Origin: CAYZBF01 sp964476585
GTDB taxonomy: Bacteria > Hydrothermota > UBA3072
Assembly (NCBI GenBank): GCA_964476585.1
Contig: CAYZBF010000008.1
Span: forward strand, 1-62,372
Reading direction: 5' to 3'
DNA length: 62,372 bases
The position numbers and the translations under genes are program-made. Below the pieces are notes generated by a model that saw only the letters and a list, made by a program, of their open reading frames with translations, made no database searches and was not told the origin of the DNA. This document shows positions 26,832-34,609 of this stretch, piece by piece (position 1 is the first letter of the stretch; each line of letters begins with the position of its first letter).

Positions 26832-27284
26832 ATGGCTAAAAAGAAGGATTTGATGAGTTACGACCCTTTTGAAGTTATGTTATCGTTCAGGGAAGATTTT
26901 GATAGAATGTTCAGAGACTTTTTCACAGGTTTTACCACACCAACCTTAAGTAGGAAAGTGTTCCCGGCTATAGATGTTTGTGAAACCTCTGATCAATTTG
27001 TAATTGAAGCCGAAGTTCCTGGAATGAGCAAGAAGGAAATAAAGCTTTCTATAAAGAAAGATGAACTTGTTATAGAAGGAGAGAAGAAGGAAGAGAAAAA
27101 GAAAGAAGAAGAATCCTTCCTAAGGATTGAACGTTCTTATGGTAGCTTTAGAAGGTCTATCAGATTGCCATCCGAAGTAGATCAGTCTAATGTGAAGGCT
27201 AAGTATGAGAATGGTGTTCTGAAGATTTTTATTCCCAAGACCGAAAAGGAGAAGCCCAAAGAGATAAAGGTCAAAGTAGAATAA
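26832..27284 (+). CDS. Hsp20/alpha-crystallin small heat-shock protein
   Basis: 150 residues. It holds client proteins in a refoldable state. The alpha-crystallin domain runs from PAIDVCETSDQFVIEAEVPG to YENGVLKIFIPK, with a C-terminal I-x-I-like tail (KEIKVKVE). ATG 26832 is chosen because the only SD (GGAGGGGG at ~26820) lies between it and the in-frame ATG at 26817. It is flanked by its own consensus promoter and a terminator, so it is a single-gene unit. Confidence 0.93.
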   Translation: MAKKKDLMSYDPFEVMLSFREDFDRMFRDFFTGFTTPTLSRKVFPAIDVCETSDQFVIEAEVPGMSKKEIKLSIKKDELVIEGEKKEEKKKEEESFLRIERSYGSFRRSIRLPSEVDQSNVKAKYENGVLKIFIPKTEKEKPKEIKVKVE

Positions 27285-27294
27285 GATATCGAAC

Positions 27295-27315
27295 CAGGGG
27301 CTTCCCCTGTTTTTT
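27295..27315 (+). terminator. Rho-independent terminator after hsp20
   Basis: CAGGGG (27295-27300), a CTT loop, CCCCTG (27304-27309) and six Ts, starting 11 bases after the hsp20 stop. Confidence 0.85.
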
Positions 27316-27384
27316 CGCCATAGAAGTTCTTAAAAGCCAAGAAGTAGATATTAAAATATCTTTGATTCTAAGAAAGGAGGGTTA

Positions 27385-28866
27385 ATGGACAGGCGGTTAT
27401 TAATATACGGTTCTTTTTTTGTTGCTCTTGTAGCTATAGTTGCCTTTTTTATAGGAGTTATAACGGCGGCAAGTTTTCATCTGCCAGCGGTAGCCAAAGC
27501 AGAGGAAGGAGAAGCTATGACCGCAAATATAAACGAAAGGTCTTCTTTTGCTCCAATAGTACAGAAAGCTTCTCCTGCTGTAGTATCTATTGAAGGCAAG
27601 CGGACTGTTGTTTTCGAATCCCCGTGGGGTGATTTCTTCAACGACCCGTTCTTTGGAAGATTTTTTGGAGAGGTTCCGAGAAGAGAATTAAAGAGGGACC
27701 TGAAGTGGCTTGGCTCTGGGTTCATCATTGAATATGATGGCAAAGATTATATCCTCACAAATAACCATGTAGTGGAGAAAGCCGAAGAATTGACCATAAG
27801 ATTAAGCGACGAACGTGAATTTAGTGGAGATAAGGTTGAATTAATAGGGATTGATCCATCAACAGACCTTGCAGTAATTGAGTTGAAAACTAGGGATAAT
27901 CTTCCAGATATTACGCCCGGTAGTGTGAAAGATCTCAGGGTTGGTGATTGGGTAGTTGCCATTGGTAATCCATTTGGTCTTTATGGAACTGTAACAGTGG
28001 GTGTGGTGAGTGCAAAAGGAAGGTCAGGAATACCTTTATCTAAGACTATTTATGAGAGTTTTATCCAGACGGATGCTGCAATAAATCCCGGTAACTCAGG
28101 TGGACCCCTTTTAAATACAGAAGGAAAGGTGATTGGAGTAAACACATTTATTCTGAGTAGAAGTGGTGGTAATTTAGGGATAGGTTTTGCTATTCCAATT
28201 GATATGGCCACGGAGGTACTGGAAACCTTGGTTAAAGAGGGTAAGATTGTGAGGGGCTATTTAGGTGTGTATCTTGAGGATCTGAGTAAGGAGATAAAGG
28301 AAAGCTTGAACTTTAAATATGATGAAGGTGCTTATATTCTCGAGGTTGGAAAAGGTAGTCCAGCGGAAAAGGCAGGAATTTTGGATGGTGACATAATTCT
28401 CAACTTTGATGGGGAAGAGGTTAAGGATGTAAGTCAGCTAAGATTTCTTGTTGCTTCCAGGAAGCCCGGGCAGAAGGTAAAGGTTATCGTATGGAGAAAT
28501 GGAGAGGAAAGAAAAATTAATGTTGTACTTGGGGAACGTCCTGTAATATCCGCCGCATATGAGTTGAAGGGTGGACTTGAGTGGTTAGGAATGAACATAC
28601 TTTCTTTGGATTCAAAGGAGGTAAGAAGATACTGGAGAGAAGGGGGTTCCGGGGTATTCATAAGTGAAGTTGAGCCAGAGAGTCCTGCTTATAAAGCTGG
28701 AGTCCCTGATCATTCTCTTATTATTGGTGTTCAAAAATTGAATAACTCTATGGAGATAAGAAATCTTGATGATCTTTCGAAGGCAAGGGAAGAATTTGCT
28801 CCGCCTTTAATTATACGTTTAAGACTTGTTAACGGAAGGGTAAAAGCCTTTGTAATAGAAGAGTAA
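27385..28866 (+). CDS. htrA: HtrA/DegP-type serine protease with two PDZ domains
   Basis: 493 residues. An N-terminal membrane segment (about residues 6-30) anchors or exports it to the periplasm. The trypsin-like domain carries His in LTNNHVVEKAEE (~128), Asp in PSTDLAVIELK (~158) and Ser in NPGNSGGPLLN (~237). Two PDZ domains follow: the first around YLGVYLEDLS...GSPAEKAGILDGD, the second around LEWLGMNI...ESPAYKAGVPD. The complete triad predicts an active envelope protease/chaperone. AAAGGAGGG precedes the ATG. It is followed 21 bp later by a sigma-factor gene. Confidence 0.95.
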   Translation: MDRRLLIYGSFFVALVAIVAFFIGVITAASFHLPAVAKAEEGEAMTANINERSSFAPIVQKASPAVVSIEGKRTVVFESPWGDFFNDPFFGRFFGEVPRRELKRDLKWLGSGFIIEYDGKDYILTNNHVVEKAEELTIRLSDEREFSGDKVELIGIDPSTDLAVIELKTRDNLPDITPGSVKDLRVGDWVVAIGNPFGLYGTVTVGVVSAKGRSGIPLSKTIYESFIQTDAAINPGNSGGPLLNTEGKVIGVNTFILSRSGGNLGIGFAIPIDMATEVLETLVKEGKIVRGYLGVYLEDLSKEIKESLNFKYDEGAYILEVGKGSPAEKAGILDGDIILNFDGEEVKDVSQLRFLVASRKPGQKVKVIVWRNGEERKINVVLGERPVISAAYELKGGLEWLGMNILSLDSKEVRRYWREGGSGVFISEVEPESPAYKAGVPDHSLIIGVQKLNNSMEIRNLDDLSKAREEFAPPLIIRLRLVNGRVKAFVIEE

Positions 28867-28887
28867 AAAAGGAGTAAGTATAAGTAA

Positions 28888-29712
28888 ATGAAAAAGGTGG
28901 AGGGTTCTCTCCCAGTTTATTTACAGGAAATTCAACAGTATTATCTCTTAACCCCTGAAAATGAAAGAGAACTCGGAAGGAGAGCGAGGTTAGGAGATAA
29001 AGACGCAAAGAAGAAGCTGATTGAATCCAATCTTCGTTTTGTAGTATCTGTAGCAAAAGCTTATAGGAATATGGGTACTCCATTCTCAGATTTGATTAAT
29101 GAAGGAAATGTCGGGTTAATAAAGGCAGCGGAACGGTTTGATGAACGTAGGGGAGTAAGATTCCTCTCTTATGCTGTATGGTGGATAAAGCAGGCAATAA
29201 TGAAGGCTGTTACTGAACATATAAAATCATATCGACTCCCGATGAGTAGGGCGGGTAAGATGTTAAAGGTCAAGAGAACCAGAGAAAAGGTAACCAGAGA
29301 GATAGGTAGGGAGCCAACGGTTGAGGAGATTGCAGAGGAACTGGGAATGGATATAGAAAAGATAGAGGATGCCATCAAGATAGCAAAACATGATATATCA
29401 TTGGATGACACGATAAAGAATACAGATGATCTTGAATACCTTGATGTTATCTCAGAGGATGTGGTGACACCTGAGGAGGAGTATTACAGGGGTAAATTCT
29501 TGAATAGTATAAGTGAAAGTCTGGATCAATTAAAACCCCGCGACAGGAAGATTATAATCTACTACTTTGGGATGGAGGGTAAGAGGCCCCATACCCTTGA
29601 AGAGATAGGTAGGATGCTTGGGGTCTCACGTGAGCGAATAAGACAGCTACGCAATAGAGCCCTTAGGCAACTCCGGAAACATACCTGTGTTGAAGAAGAA
29701 TTCATTTCTTAA
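28888..29712 (+). CDS. RNA polymerase sigma factor, RpoD/SigA group
   Basis: 274 residues. Region 1.2 (SLPVYLQEIQQYYLLTPENE), region 2 with core- and -10-binding helices (NLRFVVSVAKAYRNMG, RFLSYAVWWIKQAI), region 3 (EPTVEEIAEELGM) and the region 4 helix-turn-helix (LEEIGRMLGVSRERIRQLRN) are all present. There is no region 1.1, giving a compact group 1/2 factor. The many TTGACA/TATAAT-like promoters in this window match what such a factor reads. It is coupled by 26 overlapping bases to the M23-like gene. Confidence 0.93.
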   Translation: MKKVEGSLPVYLQEIQQYYLLTPENERELGRRARLGDKDAKKKLIESNLRFVVSVAKAYRNMGTPFSDLINEGNVGLIKAAERFDERRGVRFLSYAVWWIKQAIMKAVTEHIKSYRLPMSRAGKMLKVKRTREKVTREIGREPTVEEIAEELGMDIEKIEDAIKIAKHDISLDDTIKNTDDLEYLDVISEDVVTPEEEYYRGKFLNSISESLDQLKPRDRKIIIYYFGMEGKRPHTLEEIGRMLGVSRERIRQLRNRALRQLRKHTCVEEEFIS

Positions 29713-30502
29713 ATTTCTTATCGTTCCTCATGAAGGAGGTAGTGAGAGATGGGTGAAACTGCCCATCATTTTTTTGTTTCTATTGTTACTCTTTTTTATC
29801 CTAATAGTTATTTACTTCTTTAATAATCTTGGGAAATATGTAGATGTGACCTCTGTGGAGGCTCTGCGTTTTGACAATCAGCGCCTTGAAAAGAAAGTGG
29901 AGATGCTACGAGAGAAGCAAGAATTACTCAAAGCCGTTAGTGACACTCTATTCTATTCGCAAAATAATGTGATGGAGACACACCATATACATGGCCTTGA
30001 AGAAGCAAAAACAGAGAGATATCCACTTGATTCCCTTTTATACTGGAGTAAATGGATTGACACAGTTCTTAAATCTTCTTTGAGTAAGGGTGATTCTCTG
30101 CTTAAAATGATACCAAGCATTCTCCCGGTGGATGGCTATATCGTTAAGTATTTTGGGAAACAGATTGATCCATTTACTAATAAAATGAAAAACCACTATG
30201 GAGTTAATATCCTTGCTAGTCTGAATTCCACTGTGATTGCTACAGCGAACGGAAAGGTAATAAATGTGGAGCAGAAGAGAGGTGCAGGTTTGTGTGTTGA
30301 GGTTGCACATTGGAAGGGGTTCATTACCTTATACGGACATCTCTTGAGTGCCACTGTGAAGGAAGGTGATATAGTGAAGAGAGGAAATATTATAGGATAT
30401 GTAGGAGAATCAGGTAGGGCACCATATCCCTATATTTACTATGAAGTAAGAAAAGATAGCGTTTTTATTAATCCTTTGAATGTAATTATGAGAGGAATTT
30501 AA
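29687..30502 (+). CDS. M23/LytM-fold protein with degenerate catalytic site (EnvC/NlpD-like)
   Basis: 271 residues: a short N-terminal tail, one membrane segment (about residues 24-46), a coiled coil (~65-95) and a C-terminal LytM domain (~150-265). Active M23 peptidases use HxxxD and HxH to hold zinc. Here the first motif reads HYGVN (Asp replaced by Asn) and the second reads YIYYE (both His replaced by Tyr); only LYGHL keeps its His. It is therefore probably not a hydrolase but an amidase activator or scaffold, as in EnvC/NlpD. It starts with GTG (or the adjacent TTG) inside the sigma gene. Confidence 0.85.
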   Translation: MLKKNSFLKFLIVPHEGGSERWVKLPIIFLFLLLLFFILIVIYFFNNLGKYVDVTSVEALRFDNQRLEKKVEMLREKQELLKAVSDTLFYSQNNVMETHHIHGLEEAKTERYPLDSLLYWSKWIDTVLKSSLSKGDSLLKMIPSILPVDGYIVKYFGKQIDPFTNKMKNHYGVNILASLNSTVIATANGKVINVEQKRGAGLCVEVAHWKGFITLYGHLLSATVKEGDIVKRGNIIGYVGESGRAPYPYIYYEVRKDSVFINPLNVIMRGI

Positions 30503-31377
30503 TGGGTATAAGAGCAGAGCTTAAAAAAGGAAGGATGCCAGAGCAAGTTAGAGAGGTTGCAGATTCAGAGGGTGTAGATGTTGAGATTTTAAAGAAGGGA
30601 ATAATAGAAGGAAAGATAGTTATACCAAAAAATAAAAAAAGAAGTAATATAAAATCAGTTGGAATTGGTTACCCCTTGAAAACCAAAGTCAATGCAAATG
30701 TCGGTACATCAACTGACCAAGCCAATAAAGATCTGGAAGTATGTAAGGCAATTACTGCTGAAGAAGCAGGCGCTGATACAGTAATGGACTTATCTACAGG
30801 GGGAAATCTTTCCGAAGTAAGAAGAGAAATCATCAAAAAAAGCAATGTTCCATTAGGTACCGTTCCCATATACCAGGCTGCAATAGAAGCTATTGAAGAG
30901 GAAGGTGGGATTGTTCATCTTAAGGAAGAAAAAATCTTTGATGTTATTGAAGAGCAGGCTAGAGATGGTGTTGACTTTATGACTCTGCATTGCGGTGTGA
31001 CTTTGGATACATTCGAAAGGTTAAAAATTGAAGGAAGGATTATGGACCTTGTATCCAGAGGAGGCACATTTCTGCTTACATGGATGCTGTATAATAAAAA
31101 GGAAAATCCACTTTATACAAATTTTGACAGGATACTTGATATAGCTAATGAATATGATATCACACTCTCTCTTGGTGATGGTTTCCGTCCGGGAGAAATA
31201 GCAGACTCCTCTGACCGTGTTAAACTCATTATAGACCCGGATAAAGCAAGAAAAATAAGGGATAAAGTTAAACCAGAGATATTTGATGTATGCTCAATGT
31301 GTGGTGAGTACTGCGCGATAAAATTATTGAAAGATACCTTTGAAAGAGAAGAAAAGGGGAGAATAGATGGTACGTAA
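30502..31377 (+). CDS. ThiC-like protein lacking the central/C-terminal part of the barrel
   Basis: 291 residues; ThiC proteins of this compact type usually have about 420-430. The N terminus is complete (IPKNKKRSN, KTKVNANVGTSTDQ, ADTVMDLSTGGN, VPLGTVPIYQA, GVDFMTLHCG, SRGGTFLLTWML, TLSLGDGFRPG). After the equivalent of GLRPG the frame passes within ~30 residues to the C-terminal cluster motif VCSMCGEYCAIK. The intervening ~130 residues, which in ThiC contain GPGHVP, GYDHI and PAEHLGLP with metal-ligand histidines, are missing. The cluster spacing is CX2CX3C instead of CX2CX4C. It is unlikely to be a normal HMP-phosphate synthase. Overlaps its neighbours on both sides. Confidence 0.85.
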   Translation: MGIRAELKKGRMPEQVREVADSEGVDVEILKKGIIEGKIVIPKNKKRSNIKSVGIGYPLKTKVNANVGTSTDQANKDLEVCKAITAEEAGADTVMDLSTGGNLSEVRREIIKKSNVPLGTVPIYQAAIEAIEEEGGIVHLKEEKIFDVIEEQARDGVDFMTLHCGVTLDTFERLKIEGRIMDLVSRGGTFLLTWMLYNKKENPLYTNFDRILDIANEYDITLSLGDGFRPGEIADSSDRVKLIIDPDKARKIRDKVKPEIFDVCSMCGEYCAIKLLKDTFEREEKGRIDGT

Positions 31378-32545
31378 AATAGTTGCGTTACCAGGTGATG
31401 GTATTGGTAAAATTGTTCTACCCGAAGCAATTAGAGTTCTTGATGCAGTAGGTTTTGATGCAGAATACATCGAAGGTGATATTGGATGGGAATTCTGGGT
31501 AAAAGAGGGTAATCCATTACCTGAGCGTACAATAAACCTTCTTGAAGAACATCGGGTTGCACTCTTTGGTGCTATAACTTCAAAGCCAAAAGATGTTGCC
31601 ACAAATGAGTTATCTCCAGAACTTCAGGGCAGGGGACTTGTATATTATAGTCCAATAGTAAAACTTAGACAGTGGTTCAAGTTGGATATCTGTGTAAGAC
31701 CCTGTAAGAGTTTTAAAGGGAATCCTTTGAATTTCATAAGAAGGACAACCAATGGTTTTGAGGAACCTGAAATAGATGTTGTGATATTCAGACAAAATAC
31801 TGAAGGATTGTACTCAGGAGTTGAATGGACCAATCCCCCTCCTGAAGTAAGAAAAGCTTTAGAAACGCATACTAAAATGGAAGCCTACAGTGATGTGAAA
31901 AGTGAGGATCTTGCAATATCAGTGAGGATATTCTCAAGACCGGCATGCAGGAGAATTATACGTGAAGCTTTTGAGTATGCAAAAAAGTTTGGTTATAAGT
32001 CAGTGACAGTAGCTGAAAAACCAAATGTGATTCGGGAGACATCGGGAATGATGAGAGAAGAAGCAAAGAAGATACGAGAAGATTATCCGGATGTTGATTT
32101 GTATTTTACAAACATAGATGCCCAGATGATGTGGATGACCAAAAACCCAGAGGATTATAATGTTATAGTGGCGGGAAATATGTTTGGTGACATAGTTTCA
32201 GATGGATTCGCCGGACTTACCGGTGGGCTTGGTTTTGCCAGGAGTGCAAATATTGGTAAGGATTGTGCAATATTTGAACCAACTCATGGTTCTGCTCCTA
32301 AATATGAAAAATTAAAACCATCTATTGTTTCTCCTTTTGCAATGATACTCTCTGCTTCAATGATGCTTGATTACTTAGAAGAATATGACGAGGCAATTGC
32401 GATTAGGAATGCAATTGCCAGAGTAGTTACAGAGGGAGAGGTTCGCTCCTATGATATGCTGAAACTAAAGGGTGGGGGTGAAGTCTTAAGTAAAGGTGCA
32501 GCATCAACTCCTGAGATAACGGATGCAATAATAGAAAAATTATAA
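31367..32545 (+). CDS. Isocitrate/isopropylmalate dehydrogenase family protein
   Basis: 392 residues of the beta-decarboxylating dehydrogenase family. It has IVALPGDGIGKIVLPEA, a metal/substrate region with RQNTEGLYSGVEW, VTVAEKPNVIRET near the catalytic Lys, NMFGDIVSDGFAGLTGGLG with metal-binding Asp residues, and FEPTHGSAPKY. Size and motifs fit NAD-dependent isocitrate dehydrogenase at least as well as isopropylmalate dehydrogenase. No leu genes are nearby. Overlaps the ThiC-like gene by 11 bases and ends the htrA operon. Confidence 0.88.
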   Translation: MVRKIVALPGDGIGKIVLPEAIRVLDAVGFDAEYIEGDIGWEFWVKEGNPLPERTINLLEEHRVALFGAITSKPKDVATNELSPELQGRGLVYYSPIVKLRQWFKLDICVRPCKSFKGNPLNFIRRTTNGFEEPEIDVVIFRQNTEGLYSGVEWTNPPPEVRKALETHTKMEAYSDVKSEDLAISVRIFSRPACRRIIREAFEYAKKFGYKSVTVAEKPNVIRETSGMMREEAKKIREDYPDVDLYFTNIDAQMMWMTKNPEDYNVIVAGNMFGDIVSDGFAGLTGGLGFARSANIGKDCAIFEPTHGSAPKYEKLKPSIVSPFAMILSASMMLDYLEEYDEAIAIRNAIARVVTEGEVRSYDMLKLKGGGEVLSKGAASTPEITDAIIEKL

Positions 32546-32624
32546 TTTTGGTTTTGTTTAAAATCACAGATTAACCAATATTCTGAAATATTAAATATAT
32601 TATATTAACTGATTCTTATTTTTA

Positions 32625-32672
32625 ATCGATACCCAAATCCAAAATCCTAATCCCTAAATCCCAATTAAGTCC
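32625..32672. repeat. CCCTAA-type intergenic words
   Basis: ACCCAAATCCAAAATCC, then TAATCCCTAAATCCC, echoing the CCCTAAACCCTAAATCC run near 21.95 kb. It lies between the convergent icd-like and HD-GYP genes. No terminator hairpin was seen. Confidence 0.45.
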
Positions 32673-32679
32673 TCGAAGC

Positions 32680-33840
32680 CTATTTATTCTCTTTATCAAA
32701 GAGCGAAAAGTGGATGCCTTTTATCCTATTAATGGCTTCAAAGAAAGCGTCGGTTGTCTCAGGACAGAAGTGTTTCCCCCTATCTTCTCTTATTATTCTG
32801 AGTGTTTTTGGCATCGGAAAGGGCTCCTTCCTGTACGGTCTCACGGAGGTCACAGCATCGAAGAAATCAGCAAGTGCAACTATCCGGCCATAAAGTGGTA
32901 TTTCTTCCATAGATAGACCATTTGGGTAGCCTTTACCATCCCACCTCTCGTGATGGGTATAAGCCACCTGAGAGGCAACTTGTATAATGATTGAGGGTGA
33001 ATCTTTTAGAAGTTGATGACCAAGTATAGTATGGTTTTTCATAATCTTCCATTCTTCCTGCGTTAGTTTTCCTTGTTTTGTAAGGATATTGTCAGGTATG
33101 CCAATCTTACCTACATCATGGAGGGGACTTGCGTAATATATTGTTTCAATAAAAACATCCTCCATTCCCAGGCTCTCTGCGATAACCTTTGAAAATTCTG
33201 ATACACGTTTAATATGGTTCCCGGTTTCCTCGTCTTTGTATTCTGCTGCGCGGCCCAACATATAAATAGTTTCAAGATGAGCGGATTTCAATTCCTCTGT
33301 CAATTGTGCATTCCTGATGGCAACTGCTGCCTGTGAAGAAAGTGCTTTTGCCACTCCCTCGTCCTGCTTTGCGAATGGAACTATTTCGTCAGTCCCTTTT
33401 TTATTTATTAACTGAAAAACTCCCACAAGTGAGTTTTCTCTGTCCATCATAGGAACAGTTAGCATTGAACAGCATTTGTATCCTGTCTTTCTATCATATT
33501 CCCTATCAAAACAATATGGAACATTTTTTATTTTATATACATCTTCTATATTGAGTACTTCTCTATTTTTTGCACTCCAACCAGCGATAGACTCATTAGA
33601 TATAGGAAGGATATGAGGAGATAATAACTTCTTAAACTCCTCTCTGCCGCTTTCCATCTCAAGCGTGGCGTTCTGGGATACTGAGAAACGAAGACTGACT
33701 CCCTCTTTCAAATACAAAGTTCCTGCATCCGCATTGCATATATAACGGGCATTCTGAAGTATTGAGTCAAGTAATCTTTCAAGATTATGCTCTGATGATA
33801 ATTTTATTCCGATATCGATCAATGCTTCATTGACATCCAT
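32680..33840 (-). CDS. GAF and HD-GYP domain protein, predicted cyclic-di-GMP phosphodiesterase
   Basis: About 386 residues. An N-terminal GAF sensory domain (~20-190; ARYICNADAGTLYL, CCSMLTVPMMDRENS) is followed by an HD-GYP domain with LHDVGKIGIPDNIL (~240) and HHERWDGKGYPNGL (~298), so the metal and GYP residues are intact. The family hydrolyses c-di-GMP. An in-frame ATG at 33852 overlaps the -10 hexamer TATGAT, so the internal ATG at 33840 (MDVNEALIDIG) is the more likely start and would be leaderless. Monocistronic. Confidence 0.9.
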   Translation of the reverse strand: MDVNEALIDIGIKLSSEHNLERLLDSILQNARYICNADAGTLYLKEGVSLRFSVSQNATLEMESGREEFKKLLSPHILPISNESIAGWSAKNREVLNIEDVYKIKNVPYCFDREYDRKTGYKCCSMLTVPMMDRENSLVGVFQLINKKGTDEIVPFAKQDEGVAKALSSQAAVAIRNAQLTEELKSAHLETIYMLGRAAEYKDEETGNHIKRVSEFSKVIAESLGMEDVFIETIYYASPLHDVGKIGIPDNILTKQGKLTQEEWKIMKNHTILGHQLLKDSPSIIIQVASQVAYTHHERWDGKGYPNGLSMEEIPLYGRIVALADFFDAVTSVRPYRKEPFPMPKTLRIIREDRGKHFCPETTDAFFEAINRIKGIHFSLFDKENK

Positions 33841-33847
33841 TTGTTTA

Positions 33848-33876
33848 ATCATAGTTATTTAATTGTTATTTGTCAA
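33848..33876 (-). promoter_or_regulatory. Predicted promoter of the HD-GYP gene, leaderless arrangement
   Basis: On the reverse strand TTGACA (33876-33871), a 17-base spacer and TATGAT (33853-33848), then 7 bases to ATG 33840. No SD is present. Confidence 0.65.
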
Positions 33877-33984
33877 TAAAATAGACTCTAATGTGAATGT
33901 CAGAGTAGACTATGAATAGAGTTAATAAGTATTCAACTTAACTAATTATCTTTGAGTTCTTTACGAGAGATTAAGGGGTGGAGA

Positions 33985-34019
33985 AATGAAAATAATTTTC
34001 CCTCTTGTGAATTTTCATT
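33985..34019. repeat. Inverted repeat AATGAAAAT / ATTTTCATT
   Basis: A perfect 9-bp inverted pair at 33985-33993 and 34011-34019 with a 17-base loop, just upstream of lemA. It has the same core as the paired repeats at 1.7-1.9 and 17.2 kb. The surrounding 33880-34050 is otherwise noncoding. Confidence 0.5.
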
Positions 34020-34055
34020 AATTGCTTATCCTTAATGTCTAAAAAAGGAGGTAAT

Positions 34056-34607
34056 ATGGCTATATTTATTGTGATAGGTGCTTTACTAATTATTGCAGTT
34101 GTATGGTTAATAGCAACATACAATGGCTTTATAAGACTCCGAAATCTAACTGAAAACTCGTGGAGTGATGTTGATGTGCAACTGAAACGTAGGTATGACC
34201 TTATTCCAAACATTGTGAATACGGTTAGGGGATATGCAAAACATGAGAGGGAAGTCTTCGAAAATGTGACCCAGGCAAGAGCCAGAGCCACTGCTGCTAC
34301 AACTCCTGGTGAGAAATCAGGAGCAGAGAATATGCTCACATCAGCTCTCCGACAACTCTTCGCCGTGGCAGAAAACTATCCAGAGCTTAAGGCAAACACC
34401 AATTTTCTTGACCTTCAGAAGAATCTCTCTCTAATAGAAGATGCAATACAGAATGCAAGAAGATACTACAATGCTGTGGTAAGGGATTTTAATATTAAAG
34501 TAGAGTCATTCCCCTCTAACTTGGTTGCCAGTATTTTTAATTTTATAAAGAAAGAATTCTTTGAGATTGAAGAGGGCGAGAGGGCTGTACCAAAAGTGGA
34601 GTTTTAA
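34056..34607 (+). CDS. LemA family protein
   Basis: 183 residues. An N-terminal membrane helix (MAIFIVIGALLIIAVVWLIATYN) is followed by the LemA helical domain: NSWSDVDVQLKRRYDLIPN, TVRGYAKHEREVFENVTQAR, ENYPELKANTNFLDLQ and RRYYNAVVRDFN. ATG 34056 is chosen because AAAAAAGGAGG ends 5 bases before it and lies downstream of the in-frame ATG at 34035. LemA proteins are envelope proteins of unclear function, commonly paired with a DUF2207 or TPM protein, as here. Confidence 0.95.
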   Translation: MAIFIVIGALLIIAVVWLIATYNGFIRLRNLTENSWSDVDVQLKRRYDLIPNIVNTVRGYAKHEREVFENVTQARARATAATTPGEKSGAENMLTSALRQLFAVAENYPELKANTNFLDLQKNLSLIEDAIQNARRYYNAVVRDFNIKVESFPSNLVASIFNFIKKEFFEIEEGERAVPKVEF

Positions 34608-34609
34608 TA

